DNA from: Xanthocytophaga flava
GTDB lineage: Bacteria > Bacteroidota > Bacteroidia > Cytophagales > 172606-1
Assembly: GCA_030068525.1 (NCBI GenBank)
Contig: JASJOS010000010.1
Coordinates: 304,958-368,957, forward strand
Direction: 5' to 3'
DNA: 64,000 nt
Under the pieces are notes generated by a model that worked only from the letters and a program-made list of their open reading frames with translations, was not told the origin of the DNA and did no database searches. This document shows positions 25,257 through 34,640 of the stretch, piece after piece (positions within the stretch are counted from its first letter, which is position 1; each line of letters begins with the position of its first letter). Both the position numbers and the translations under genes were made by a program.

Positions 25257-25763
25257 TTAATCGACATGCCAGCTTCCTATCGTTTCTTTACTGTCTCTTT
25301 GCTGAATAAGCAAACCTATAAGATTTTCATTGACTATTTTCTTACCGGTTTCTGACAATTCATCCGGTGTTTGTTTGACAAAGCCAACTTTCTGTCCTCC
25401 ATCTTCATAGTAAAAGATAAGTGGTTCAAATTCATGTGATTTTCCGTTCTCCTGTAATGTAAAAGAGGTAGTGGACCTGCCTGGAACCGATACCTGAATA
25501 GATACATTTATGGATGTTAATCGATTGTTTTCAAACACCATATCATGATAGGTAACCTGAATACCTCTGTCTTTCAATTTTTTGGCAATGGTTGTTAATG
25601 TCTCATGAGAGATTTGTGGCTTAATAACGAAATAGATACTATCAGGTTTAAATCGTTCTTTTAACGATTGTCCTACTGCAAAAAGTACTGCTATAAAGAA
25701 CACTATAATTAGGCCAAGCAACAGTTGACCTTTACTTTTTTGAGTGCTGGTAGTTGTAGTCAT
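25257..25763 (-). CDS. Single-pass membrane protein of unknown function
   Basis: This encodes 168 residues. After a Thr-rich start there is one membrane helix (about 14-33, LLLGLIIVFFIAVLFAVGQ), and the rest would lie in the periplasm. The region LTTIAKKLKDRGIQVTYHDM, then SINVSIQVSV and LIFYYEDGGQ, resembles the extra domain that I recall at the end of Bacteroidota M56/BlaR1-type peptidases, where a residue-pair 'helix, strand, strand' module binds peptides; this is a weak match. It is convergent with the CDF gene. Confidence 0.65.
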   Translation of the reverse strand: MTTTTSTQKSKGQLLLGLIIVFFIAVLFAVGQSLKERFKPDSIYFVIKPQISHETLTTIAKKLKDRGIQVTYHDMVFENNRLTSINVSIQVSVPGRSTTSFTLQENGKSHEFEPLIFYYEDGGQKVGFVKQTPDELSETGKKIVNENLIGLLIQQRDSKETIGSWHVD

Positions 25764-26144
25764 AATTCAGACAGTTTATTCAGTGTAAACTTCCTGTTTC
25801 TGCAACAGGATATATTCTATTTGAATAGCAATAATGGATTGATATATAACTGATTATTGTATATCTTCGCACTGCTCTGGTATAGTAGTTTCGATACAAA
25901 TGAAGTGCCAGAGCCCAAATGTGTATTTTTTAGCAGGCTCGCTGCAAATTCAAAAAACATAGCGTCCGGGACTGAACGTTGTTTGTTCGATAATGGGAAA
26001 TATGTTTAATCAGATAAGTTGTTACTAGTGAGCCTACCTTTTCTTTGTGCTAAATATTTTTATGACTTTAAGAGCTATGTCATAGCTAGTAAGCTATTCA
26101 TCTTATAGTATTGTATTTAGTCGTTAAAAGAACTTCCAGACGTT
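25764..26144. other. Intergenic stretch, no gene seen
   Basis: This lies between two genes that point away from each other. GCTCTGG (25874-25880) pairs with CCAGAGC (25908-25914), a possible operator or small hairpin. No coding frame or clear promoter is seen. Confidence 0.3.
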
Positions 26145-27173
26145 GTGAACAGATTTGCTTATACTCGGCAAGATCACCTGATTCGTGGAATAGTTTTACC
26201 TATATTTGTACTTATACTTAATTCTATACTGCTGGGAAGTATATACTGGCATGACTGGAGGCTATTTATTATTACAACAGCTATCTCTTCCTTTATCTAT
26301 TACTTTCACTGGTTTACTAATAATGCCATTGCATTATGGACTCATCGTCTCTATCCTTCTTACCACCAATTTGCCTTACGTGCTTTGGTTTCATATATAC
26401 TGGTAAGCTGTAGTTCCTCGGCTATAACTTTTGTTATTTTTCAGCTATACAAGTTGGTGGGTTATACACTTGTATATGAAAGGCAAGTATGGGCATTTGG
26501 ATTTGTGTTGGGAGTAGTTATTCTGGTTGCCAGTATTTATGAAGGTACGAATGCATTGGAGCAGTGGAAAAAATATTTTATTGAGTCAGAATCGTTAAAG
26601 AAAGCACAACTACAAAGTCAGTTAGAGGTTCTTAAGAACCAGGTCAATCCTCACTTTTTATTCAATAGCCTAAACTCTTTGGGTTCTTTGATTGAGGAAG
26701 ATCCCAAACAAGCCAGTCGTTTTCTGGATGAACTCTCTTCGGTATATCGTTACCTTCTGCGCACCAATGATCAGGATCTGGTAGAGTTACATACCGAAAT
26801 TCAATTTATCCAATCTTACTTTAATCTCTTGCATACCCGGCATGGGAGTTCTTTGCAATTGGTAATGGATATAGATCCATCATTTCATCAACACCAGATT
26901 CCTCCTCTGACACTACAACTTTTGGTTGAAAATGCAGTAAAACACAATATTATTCTACCAGATCAGGAATTGGTTGTACAAATTCGAACCGATAAAAACG
27001 GAGAACTACTGGTAAGTAATAATTTGCAACGTAAAAAAGTAAGGGTGCTTAGCAATGGAGTTGGATTAAATAATATTCTGACTAAATACAGAATGTTGGG
27101 GCAGGCTTCTCCCAAAATCGAAGAGCAGGATGGTCAGTTTATGGTGACTCTACCCCTTATTCTACAAGCATGA
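26145..27173 (+). CDS. LytS/YehU-type sensor histidine kinase, GTG start
   Basis: This encodes 342 residues starting at GTG 26145. Four membrane helices (about 14-130) carry no recognised sensor domain. The phospho-acceptor box is NQVNPHFLFNSLNSL with His170. The ATPase part has the N box QLLVENAVKHN and a short G box SNGVGLNNI. Such kinases usually pair with a LytTR response regulator, but none is encoded next to it; the following gene is a Crp/Fnr-type regulator. The kinase therefore acts with a partner encoded elsewhere, or the partner was lost. Confidence 0.88.
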   Translation: MNRFAYTRQDHLIRGIVLPIFVLILNSILLGSIYWHDWRLFIITTAISSFIYYFHWFTNNAIALWTHRLYPSYHQFALRALVSYILVSCSSSAITFVIFQLYKLVGYTLVYERQVWAFGFVLGVVILVASIYEGTNALEQWKKYFIESESLKKAQLQSQLEVLKNQVNPHFLFNSLNSLGSLIEEDPKQASRFLDELSSVYRYLLRTNDQDLVELHTEIQFIQSYFNLLHTRHGSSLQLVMDIDPSFHQHQIPPLTLQLLVENAVKHNIILPDQELVVQIRTDKNGELLVSNNLQRKKVRVLSNGVGLNNILTKYRMLGQASPKIEEQDGQFMVTLPLILQA

Positions 27174-27253
27174 TACCTAAATGTTTGATTGATAACACGG
27201 AAGAGGTAACTTGCCTGAAGTAATGTTTAAAATGGATAGAACATTACTTTGTT

Positions 27254-27838
27254 ATGATACCACCTATTGATCTTTTAAAACAACTCATTGATTACAGCTA
27301 TCCACTTCCTGATAAGGATTGGGAAATTTTTTCAAAGATATGGACATCTTTTTCGGCTAAACGAAAAGAGGTACTTACCCATGTAGGTGAAAAGGAAAAG
27401 TATCTGTATTTTGTAGTAGATGGCGTGCAGCGGGTATATTACTTTGACGATCAGGACAGAGAAGCCACATTAGTATTTACCTATTCACCTTCTTTTGGTG
27501 GAGTGCTGGATGCATTACTTCTGCAACAACCATCCCGCTATTTCTATGAAACTCTGACTCCATCAGTATTTTTACGGGCTTCGGCAACTGATTTGTTGGA
27601 ATTAACTGAGCAGAGTCGTGCCATAGAGTTACTGGTAAGACAAGGCCTTGTGCAAGCATTGGCCGGAGTACTGGAGAGGCTTGCTGAATTGCAGTGCTAC
27701 TCGTCAGAAGAAAAATTCAGAAAGCTTTTGCAACGAAGTCCGCATATTCTGCAACGGGTACCTCATAAATACTTAGCTAATTATCTGGGTATTGATCCAA
27801 CCAATTTTAGCAAACTGATAAACAAAGTAAAGATTTAA
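27254..27838 (+). CDS. Crp/Fnr family transcriptional regulator
   Basis: This encodes 194 residues. The N-terminal part is a cyclic-nucleotide-binding fold (KEVLTHVGEKEKYLYFVVDG, VQRVYYFDDQDREATLVFTY, GGVLDALLLQQPSRY); the Bacteroidota branch usually does not bind cAMP. The C-terminal helix-turn-helix is short (VPHKYLANYLGIDPTNFSKL). It lies 80 bases after the kinase gene and just before a palindrome and a DUF4345 gene, which suggests control of that gene. Confidence 0.88.
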   Translation: MIPPIDLLKQLIDYSYPLPDKDWEIFSKIWTSFSAKRKEVLTHVGEKEKYLYFVVDGVQRVYYFDDQDREATLVFTYSPSFGGVLDALLLQQPSRYFYETLTPSVFLRASATDLLELTEQSRAIELLVRQGLVQALAGVLERLAELQCYSSEEKFRKLLQRSPHILQRVPHKYLANYLGIDPTNFSKLINKVKI

Positions 27839-27840
27839 AA

Positions 27841-27858
27841 TCTTGGTATTTACCAAGA
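27841..27858. promoter_or_regulatory. Palindrome upstream of the DUF4345 gene, possible Crp/Fnr operator
   Basis: TCTTGGTA-tt-TACCAAGA is an exact inverted repeat of 8 bases per arm. No T run follows, so it is not a normal terminator. It lies 50 bases upstream of the next start, where an operator would be expected. Confidence 0.45.
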
Positions 27859-27907
27859 GTGTTGTGTATAAATACATTCATCTTTGTGTATCTTATTACA
27901 TAACACT

Positions 27908-28318
27908 ATGAAAACTAATTTATTAACTATCCTCTCAAGAGGATTTATCCTCTTTTCCGCTTTAAGCTTGTTGTCTGTCAGTTTGATGGCATTTGTCAAC
28001 CCGCAATCTGTCATGGATCTGGTACAGGTTAATTTACCTAATACAGATGCATTTAGTTCTATACGAGGAGTATATGGAGGTGTTGGATTGACTATTTTTA
28101 TCAGCCTGCTTTATCTGATGCGAAAAGATATACATATGGGATTAATTTTTCTGTCAATGCTTTGGGGTTTCTATGTATTATCCCGTTTGATGACCATCTT
28201 TTCTGAAGGAAGCCTTGGCGCATTTGGGACACAATGGTTATGCATTGAATCAATCCTTTTTGGAGTCTCTGTTATTTTGTTGTTTCTACATAAAAGAACT
28301 TTGGCTATTAACTACTAA
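27908..28318 (+). CDS. DUF4345 family membrane protein
   Basis: This encodes 136 residues. The ATG at 27908 (MKTNLLTILSRGFILFSALS) is preferred; the open frame upstream would need a TTG. Four hydrophobic helices are visible, with the family-like IRGVYGGVGLTIFISLLYLM between the first and second. The function is not known. It ends four bases before the DinB-like gene start, so both are co-transcribed. Confidence 0.82.
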   Translation: MKTNLLTILSRGFILFSALSLLSVSLMAFVNPQSVMDLVQVNLPNTDAFSSIRGVYGGVGLTIFISLLYLMRKDIHMGLIFLSMLWGFYVLSRLMTIFSEGSLGAFGTQWLCIESILFGVSVILLFLHKRTLAINY

Positions 28319-28322
28319 TAGT

Positions 28323-28907
28323 ATGAGACATGTATCGAAAGACCAGCTATTGGATTCACTGGAAGAACAAGTGGAACAACATCTTCGGCAGTGTGTTGAA
28401 CAGTTTCAGAATCTTAGTGAAACCATTTTGTTGGCTCCTGCTGCCAATGGAGGATGGAGTATTGCTCAGTGTCTGGAGCATTTGAATAGTTATGGTAAGT
28501 ATTATCTGCCTCAAATTCAGAGAGGATTAATTACAGCACAGACAAAACCTAATGCTGAAACTTTCCGGAGTACGTGGTTAGGAAGTTATTTTACCAGATT
28601 AATGAATCCTCAAACCGGAAAGGGAAAATACAAAGCTTTTAAAGGGCATATTCCTGATCAAAATCTGAATCCCTATGTTGTAGTAGCTGAATTTATCCAG
28701 CAACAAGAGACTTTACTCTCTTATATCCGTCAGGCTCGTCATGTAGACTTAAACGGTATTCGTATTCCTATTTCAATATTGCACTGGATACGTCTGAAAT
28801 TAGGAGATGTATTGCAGTTTTTAATTGCACACAATGAAAGACATATAATGCAGGCTCAACGAAATATTTCAATATCTGCTTCAATCGTTAACTCTGAACA
28901 TGCCTGA
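28323..28907 (+). CDS. DinB-like superfamily protein
   Basis: This encodes 194 residues, a four-helix DinB/DUF664-type fold. The start at 28323 (MRHVSKDQLLDSLEEQ) is chosen because the frame further up overlaps DUF4345. Metal-binding histidines are placed as in the family: ECLEHLNSY-like SQCLEHLNSYGKYY and LIAHNERHIMQAQRN at the end. Many members are thiol-dependent transferases (bacillithiol S-transferase type), but most are uncharacterised. Operon with the DUF4345 gene. Confidence 0.82.
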   Translation: MRHVSKDQLLDSLEEQVEQHLRQCVEQFQNLSETILLAPAANGGWSIAQCLEHLNSYGKYYLPQIQRGLITAQTKPNAETFRSTWLGSYFTRLMNPQTGKGKYKAFKGHIPDQNLNPYVVVAEFIQQQETLLSYIRQARHVDLNGIRIPISILHWIRLKLGDVLQFLIAHNERHIMQAQRNISISASIVNSEHA

Positions 28908-29313
28908 TACACGAATAGTTATAGGACAGACTATTCTTGTTGAAGTACAACTGAGACTTCTTATTAAAATCTCGTTTTTTCATAAAACCTTATGGAGACT
29001 TACTGTGTACCAAAAATAGATACAGTATAGCTTCTGGTAATAGATTGTTTTTACATACCTGTTTGGTAACTTTCTCTGATATTGATAGATATGGGAGCGG
29101 TAACATAATAAAAAAGCAGATTGCTATTATTCTTCCATACAAGAATTCCTGTAATGTTTGACTGGGTTATGTGATATCCTATGCATGCATACTATCAAAT
29201 CGGAACAACCTTACTGATTTGAGAGACAGCATTCTACCAGTGATATGTAACCTTTGAAATAGCGGAGGTATTTTTACTGAAAAGTAAAAGAAAACGCTAC
29301 TATTCTCAGTATC
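28908..29313 (+). other. Intergenic stretch upstream of the propeller-phosphatase gene
   Basis: No gene is seen. The 405 bases are AT-rich and probably carry the promoter of the following gene, but I find no TTG/TAnnTTTG pair with correct spacing. Confidence 0.25.
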
Positions 29314-32300
29314 ATGTCACGAATTACATATATTTTAAGAGTATCTATCTTACTATTTGTCTTATTGGGAGGATGGCTTACTGCCAATGCCCAGCAAGGC
29401 AATCCGTACATTACCAACTATACTGTTACACCTGCTAATCTGCCAGGATATGAGTTGCCCCGGACATTTACCTCTATTCTGTCAGGAGGAGATCAACACA
29501 TTTATGTAACCAATACCAAAGGTGTCTTATTTTACAATGGATCAGAATGGATATTGGTTCGGACTGCTACCACACCTTTATCCTTGACTACACACCCTGA
29601 TTATTCAGAGCGTGTATATGTAGGGTGTCAGGAAGGATTTGGCTATGTTCAGACAAACGCCAATGGAGAGAATCAGTTTGTTGGTTATGGGAAGGAACAA
29701 AAGATTACAGGAGCTATTACACAGATAAAAAGTAATGGAAATCATGTATATCTGTTAAATAAGTCAGCTGTATATGAGTGGGATGTAAAAGAAGACCAGT
29801 TAAGTAATGTATGGAAAGCCTCCGGTTCTGCAACCTTTCAGGATTTGTTTGTTCAGAAGAATCAGGTTTTTGTAAATGTAGCAGGAAAAGGTTTGCAACG
29901 TATTAATGGGAAGCAATTGACTACCGTTGCAGGAACAGAGGTGTTGGGACAATCCCGTATTGTAGCGACTATTCCTTTATCGGAACAGAAGCAGATTCTG
30001 GGAACATCCAACAATCGTCTGTGGATCTTTAACGGTCAGCAGTTGTCTCCTTTATCTATTGAAGCACAAAGTTATCTGGATGCGAATCAGTTATCAAGTG
30101 GCACAGACTTATCAGCCTCTATGTATGCCCTTGCTACTGTTTCGGGTGGATGTGTTATTATTGAAAAGCAAACAGGAAAGATACGTCACGTTGTAAACTT
30201 CCAGACCGGATTACCTGAAGATGAGATTCAGGCGGTAAGTAAAGATGGACAAGGAAACTTGTGGATCAGTCATTCCATGGGAGTAAGCCGTGCGGATTTT
30301 CATTTCCTGGTATCCAACTTCTCTACTTATCCGGGATTAATTGGCAATGTTACGCAGGTTCTTTCACATAAGAATATGCTGTATGTAGCAACAACAGAAG
30401 GTATTTTCTATCTGGATAAATCCGACTCTTTTCAGGAAGTTTCCGGATTTGTAAAGCAAAAACGTCAGATTGAACGCATCACAAAAACCATTACCATTAA
30501 AGAAAATCGCAAAGGTTTGCTTGGAAAGCTATTTGGAGGGAAAGATGATGTAAAGGTAGACCAGAAAAAAGAAGTTATTGAACTGGAAGACAAGCCCACA
30601 ACTGCCAATCGCCAACAAGAAATCTACGCATTACAGTCTATCCCTTATCTGTTCAAGAAAATAGAAGGGTTTGCTGGAAAGTGTCGTCAGCTTTCTTTGT
30701 TTGAAGGCCGGATACTGGCAGCAGGAAGTAATGGTGTATATCAGATTAGTGGAACCTCTTCAACCCCATTGTTGACAGGTGTATATGTCCAGTCCTTATA
30801 TGCTTCTACTAACAAACGAATTCTGGTTGGAGCTCAAAACGGGTTATATGCTCTGAATTTGCGTGGAGACAAGTGGGAACCCGAAAATTATACCCGCCAG
30901 GTATCAACACCTGTTCATTCTATGTGTCAGGAAGGAAATACCGTATGGCTGGGTAGCCTGAATCAGGTATGGAAGCTGGAACTGAATACACAAGGCAAAG
31001 TTCATAAGGCACATCCTTATACTACCGGACTTCCTTATTCTGACCTTATTCCTGTATTCCTGGCAGAAGGCAAGCCTTCCTTTATTATAGACAATAAATT
31101 ATATCGCTTTAACAGTTCTGAAAATAAGCTGGAGATTGATGGAGATTGGACTAAGAAAGGAATAGATCTGCGTGCTCCTGTCTATGGACAGAAGGATCTT
31201 ACCTGGATGCGTTTGGAGGGAAGATGGCAAGAGATCAGCAGCACACAAAAAATAGATGCACAACGTACAGCTTTGCTGAATCTGTTTTCAGATTTACGGG
31301 ATGTATACATTGATGGCAAACAAAATATCTGGGTGGTAGATGCTGCCAATCAGATTTACCAGATCAATGGAGAGCCTAACTTCGGTACACTTCCTCCGTT
31401 GCATGTATATCTGGAACGCGTAGCTGACAAAAAAGGGAAAAATCTGCCTATTGATGATGTTAGTGTACCTTATGACCAGAATGCACTTCAGTTTGTAGTA
31501 TCTCCTCGTCAGTTTGGTCAGGAAGCCGCTATCCAATATCAGTATCGGGTATCAGGTATTGGCAATGAGTGGTCTGAATGGCAAACTACTCCTGTATTTC
31601 GTTTTCCTATTTTGCCTGATGGTTCATTTACCTTACAGGTGAGAGCTCGTGATGCACAGGGTACAGTGAGTGAAGTAAGCGAGTTTGATTTTGTAGTGCG
31701 TCCTCCATTCTGGAAAACATGGTGGTTCCAAGGTTTTGTGTTGATTGCCATTGCTGCTGGTGTTGTATTCTTTGTTCGTTTCCGTACCTATCGTCTGGAA
31801 CAAGCCAATCGCATTCTGGAGCAACGTGTAGAAGAACGTACACTGGAAATACGCTTGCAAAAAGAGCAGATTGAACTTCAGAAAAACGATATTGAATTGC
31901 AAAAGCATGAACTGGAGCTGGCATACACAGATATTTCCAAAAAGAACAAACACATTACTGGAAGTATCAATTATGCTCAGAAGATCCAACATGCTATCTT
32001 ACCATTAGAGTCCCAGATTGAAAAAGCATTGCCAGAATCGTTTGTATTTTTCCAGCCACGGGATACTGTAAGTGGTGACTTCTATTGGTTCTCAGAAAAA
32101 GAAGAGGTTGTTATTATTGCGGCAGTTGACTGTACCGGACATGGCGTACCAGGGGCATTTATGTCCATGATTGGTAATACATTGTTAAACCAGATTGTCA
32201 ATGAGAAGGGCATTACCGAGCCAGCGAAAATTCTGAATTTATTACACAAGGGAGTGCGTAAAGCGTTGAAACAGGAGGAGGATAATAGTGAAAGGCAGGA

Positions 32301-32760
32301 TGGTATGGATATCGCACTTTGTACTTTCAATAAACGGACATTATTGTTACAATATGCAGGAGCTAATAACTCATTATATATTGTTGAAAATGGTGAACTG
32401 ATTGAAACAAAAGCTAATAAATTTGGAATTGGAGGAGTTCAGAAAGAAGCTGAACGATTGTTTACCAATCATACCTTTACAGTGAGTGCTAATACGCATT
32501 GTTATCTGTTTACAGATGGATATGAAGACCAGTTTGGTGGACCTGATAACCGGAAGTTTATGGCAAAACGTTTCCGTCAGTTATTGGTAGATATTCATGC
32601 TAAGCCAGCCACAGACCAAAAACAGATACTGACACAGACCATACATGACTGGAAAGGGCATGAATCGCAAATGGATGATATGTTGGTGATAGGTTTTCAG
32701 TTGCCGGTATCTCCCGACTTTGCAATCAAGGCTACCCTGATGGATAGTGTGACCCAATAA
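29314..32760 (+). CDS. Beta-propeller sensor with SpoIIE-type protein phosphatase domain
   Basis: This encodes 1148 residues. Order: signal peptide (1-26); two-component-regulator-type propeller repeats (to about 715, for example VSKDGQGNLWISHSMGVSRA); a Y_Y_Y domain (about 725-795, YRVSGIGNEWSEWQTTPVF); a membrane helix (about 802-826); a coiled coil with EQRVEERTLEIRLQKEQ (about 832-880); and a SpoIIE/PP2C phosphatase domain (about 900-1135, with FFQPRDTVSGDFYWF and VDCTGHGVPGAFMSMIGN). The propeller lies in the periplasm and the phosphatase in the cytoplasm, where it would remove phosphate from a Ser/Thr target such as an anti-sigma-antagonist. A Lys/Glu-rich insert at about 380-435 breaks the propeller. 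It stands alone. Confidence 0.93.
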   Translation: MSRITYILRVSILLFVLLGGWLTANAQQGNPYITNYTVTPANLPGYELPRTFTSILSGGDQHIYVTNTKGVLFYNGSEWILVRTATTPLSLTTHPDYSERVYVGCQEGFGYVQTNANGENQFVGYGKEQKITGAITQIKSNGNHVYLLNKSAVYEWDVKEDQLSNVWKASGSATFQDLFVQKNQVFVNVAGKGLQRINGKQLTTVAGTEVLGQSRIVATIPLSEQKQILGTSNNRLWIFNGQQLSPLSIEAQSYLDANQLSSGTDLSASMYALATVSGGCVIIEKQTGKIRHVVNFQTGLPEDEIQAVSKDGQGNLWISHSMGVSRADFHFLVSNFSTYPGLIGNVTQVLSHKNMLYVATTEGIFYLDKSDSFQEVSGFVKQKRQIERITKTITIKENRKGLLGKLFGGKDDVKVDQKKEVIELEDKPTTANRQQEIYALQSIPYLFKKIEGFAGKCRQLSLFEGRILAAGSNGVYQISGTSSTPLLTGVYVQSLYASTNKRILVGAQNGLYALNLRGDKWEPENYTRQVSTPVHSMCQEGNTVWLGSLNQVWKLELNTQGKVHKAHPYTTGLPYSDLIPVFLAEGKPSFIIDNKLYRFNSSENKLEIDGDWTKKGIDLRAPVYGQKDLTWMRLEGRWQEISSTQKIDAQRTALLNLFSDLRDVYIDGKQNIWVVDAANQIYQINGEPNFGTLPPLHVYLERVADKKGKNLPIDDVSVPYDQNALQFVVSPRQFGQEAAIQYQYRVSGIGNEWSEWQTTPVFRFPILPDGSFTLQVRARDAQGTVSEVSEFDFVVRPPFWKTWWFQGFVLIAIAAGVVFFVRFRTYRLEQANRILEQRVEERTLEIRLQKEQIELQKNDIELQKHELELAYTDISKKNKHITGSINYAQKIQHAILPLESQIEKALPESFVFFQPRDTVSGDFYWFSEKEEVVIIAAVDCTGHGVPGAFMSMIGNTLLNQIVNEKGITEPAKILNLLHKGVRKALKQEEDNSERQDGMDIALCTFNKRTLLLQYAGANNSLYIVENGELIETKANKFGIGGVQKEAERLFTNHTFTVSANTHCYLFTDGYEDQFGGPDNRKFMAKRFRQLLVDIHAKPATDQKQILTQTIHDWKGHESQMDDMLVIGFQLPVSPDFAIKATLMDSVTQ

Positions 32761-32782
32761 TAAAATTCAGATTAGTTAATAT

Positions 32783-32818
32783 AAAATCCCATCTGCCCCA
32801 ACAAGCAGATGGGATTTT
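32783..32818 (+). terminator. Intrinsic terminator of the propeller-phosphatase gene
   Basis: AAAATCCCATCTG pairs exactly with CAGATGGGATTTT across a ten-base loop, followed by more T. Confidence 0.9.
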
Positions 32819-32954
32819 TGATTTATTGTAGTGGGAAGAATACTTAGGAAGCCTTACTATCTGATAAACAATTCTATTCTATGTCAGTAACATTTTTGGA
32901 GTGCTGGTATTGTTGTATATTTAGTAATTATGTTTAAAGTTTCTCAATACAACT

Positions 32955-33107
32955 ATGAAAAAACTACTTCTTTTATTGGTATTCTTTTATGGTTTGCAAG
33001 CAACCTGGGCTCAGACTGACTCCAGCGCCTTTCTTTTTGCCAAACGCCACAAGTTTCGTTACATCAGTGAGATTAAAAATGACTCAGGATTTATATATAA
33101 GCTGTAA
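32955..33107 (+). CDS. Small secreted peptide, 50 residues
   Basis: The frame starts MKKLLLLLVFFYGLQATWAQ, a perfect signal peptide with an A-x-A-like cleavage site, and goes on with a 30-residue basic tail (FLFAKRHKFRYISEIKNDSG). It has its own gap on both sides (after a terminator and 190 bases before an amidohydrolase). It may be a secreted peptide or the start of a larger gene cut by a stop; the sequence after the stop shows no clear continuation. Confidence 0.55.
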   Translation: MKKLLLLLVFFYGLQATWAQTDSSAFLFAKRHKFRYISEIKNDSGFIYKL

Positions 33108-33298
33108 TGACATTCTATTCATATTAGGTTGAGGTATTTATGCATTGGCAACATAGTTGATTACCAATTCTATAGACAGATGGGATTATTCATAGTTGTG
33201 GTTTGGGAGTATGTTTGGTATTCCTGATAAACTTTGTATTTTTAATCAAGTGAGAATCTGATTCTACGCTTTCTCCTAGCTATACAAACCACTTTTCT

Positions 33299-34570
33299 AT
33301 GAAGCAAACTTTACTCATTGCCATTGTACTGTCTATACACCTTTCTTGTTTTGCTCAAAAATCTGTCTTACTGGCAAAAAATCTTATTGATGGAACAGGG
33401 AAAGTTATTCCAAATCCTGCCATACTTATTGAAAGGGATAAAATAGTCGGTATTACTACCAGAGATAAGCTACCTAAAAATAGTATTGTTACAGATCTGG
33501 GAGACTACACTTTACTTCCAGGCTTGATTGATCTGCATGTACATCCAAATCTGAGTGTAGAAGATTACCAGGTATATCATGTAAAAACATCTTCTGCTTA
33601 CAAAGCATTAGCTGGGTTACACAGAGTACAGGATCTATTGTCTGCCGGATGGACAACACTCCGTGTTGCCGGAGATGGCGATGTAGGTTATGCTAATATG
33701 GAAATCCGCAAAGCCATAAATGAAGGATTGTTTAGTGGTCCCCGAATATATGGAGCCGCACATTATCTCTCGGTAACAGGTGGCGGCGGTGATATTAATT
33801 TTGTTTCATATGAACAACCTGTTATTGCCGATGGACTTGTCGCCGATGGACCTGATCAACTGCGAAAAGCTGTTCGTAATGAAATCAAATATGGCAGTGA
33901 CTGGATTAAAATCCTGGTTACAGGGGCTTTCATGAGTTCAGGTGACAATCCGAATAATGTACATTTTAATCCGGAAGAATTAAAAGCTGTTGTGGAAGAA
34001 GCTGCTCGGCGTGATGTACCTGTCATGGCTCATGCCCATAGCAATGAAGGAATTAAGATGGCTGTTGAAGCAGGTGTGCGTACCATTGAACACGGATCTT
34101 TTCTTGAAAATGATGCTATTGATCTGATGGTGAAACATAATACCTACTTGATTCCGACATTAGCTATTCACTTATATCACACAGAAGAAATTGCAGATCA
34201 AAAAGCTCTTCAAAAAGCAGTAGCACTAACTAATAAAACCAAAGAAGGCACTTATACAAATTTTCAGCTGGCTGTAAAAAAAGGAGTAAAGTTTGGTTTG
34301 GGGACTGACTTTATTGACTGGCCATCTGCTTTTTCAGCTAAGGAGTTTACTGAGTACCTCAAACTAGGGTTTACTCCTATGCAGGCTATTATGTGTGCTA
34401 CCAAAGTAAATGCAGAGATTTTAAAAAAAGAGAAAGAAATAGGTACAGTTGAGGTTGGAAAGCTGGCTGATATTATAGCTGTAAAGGGAGATCCACTAAA
34501 AGACATTACAGAACTGGAGCGTGTAAAATTTGTGATGATAGGAGGGAAGATTGTGAAAAATGAGAAATAG
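33299..34570 (+). CDS. Exported amidohydrolase family metallo-enzyme
   Basis: This encodes 423 residues with a signal peptide (MKQTLLIAIVLSIHLSCFA). It belongs to the imidazolonepropionase/Xaa-Pro-dipeptidase-like branch of the amidohydrolases. Metal ligands: LHVHP in strand 1; a Lys in SDWIKILVTGAF; MAHAHS; IEHGSF; and GTDF in strand 8. The end shows the small beta domain with EVGKLADIIAVKGDPLKDI and VKFVMIGGKIVKN. Members cleave cyclic amides or short dipeptides; the exact substrate is unknown. A serine hydrolase gene follows after 70 bases. Confidence 0.9.
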   Translation: MKQTLLIAIVLSIHLSCFAQKSVLLAKNLIDGTGKVIPNPAILIERDKIVGITTRDKLPKNSIVTDLGDYTLLPGLIDLHVHPNLSVEDYQVYHVKTSSAYKALAGLHRVQDLLSAGWTTLRVAGDGDVGYANMEIRKAINEGLFSGPRIYGAAHYLSVTGGGGDINFVSYEQPVIADGLVADGPDQLRKAVRNEIKYGSDWIKILVTGAFMSSGDNPNNVHFNPEELKAVVEEAARRDVPVMAHAHSNEGIKMAVEAGVRTIEHGSFLENDAIDLMVKHNTYLIPTLAIHLYHTEEIADQKALQKAVALTNKTKEGTYTNFQLAVKKGVKFGLGTDFIDWPSAFSAKEFTEYLKLGFTPMQAIMCATKVNAEILKKEKEIGTVEVGKLADIIAVKGDPLKDITELERVKFVMIGGKIVKNEK

Positions 34571-34640
34571 GGCTAAGTAATTGTTTAAAAAAATCTTTTG
34601 AAGATGTATACTAACACTAACCTGAACCATACAAACCTTT

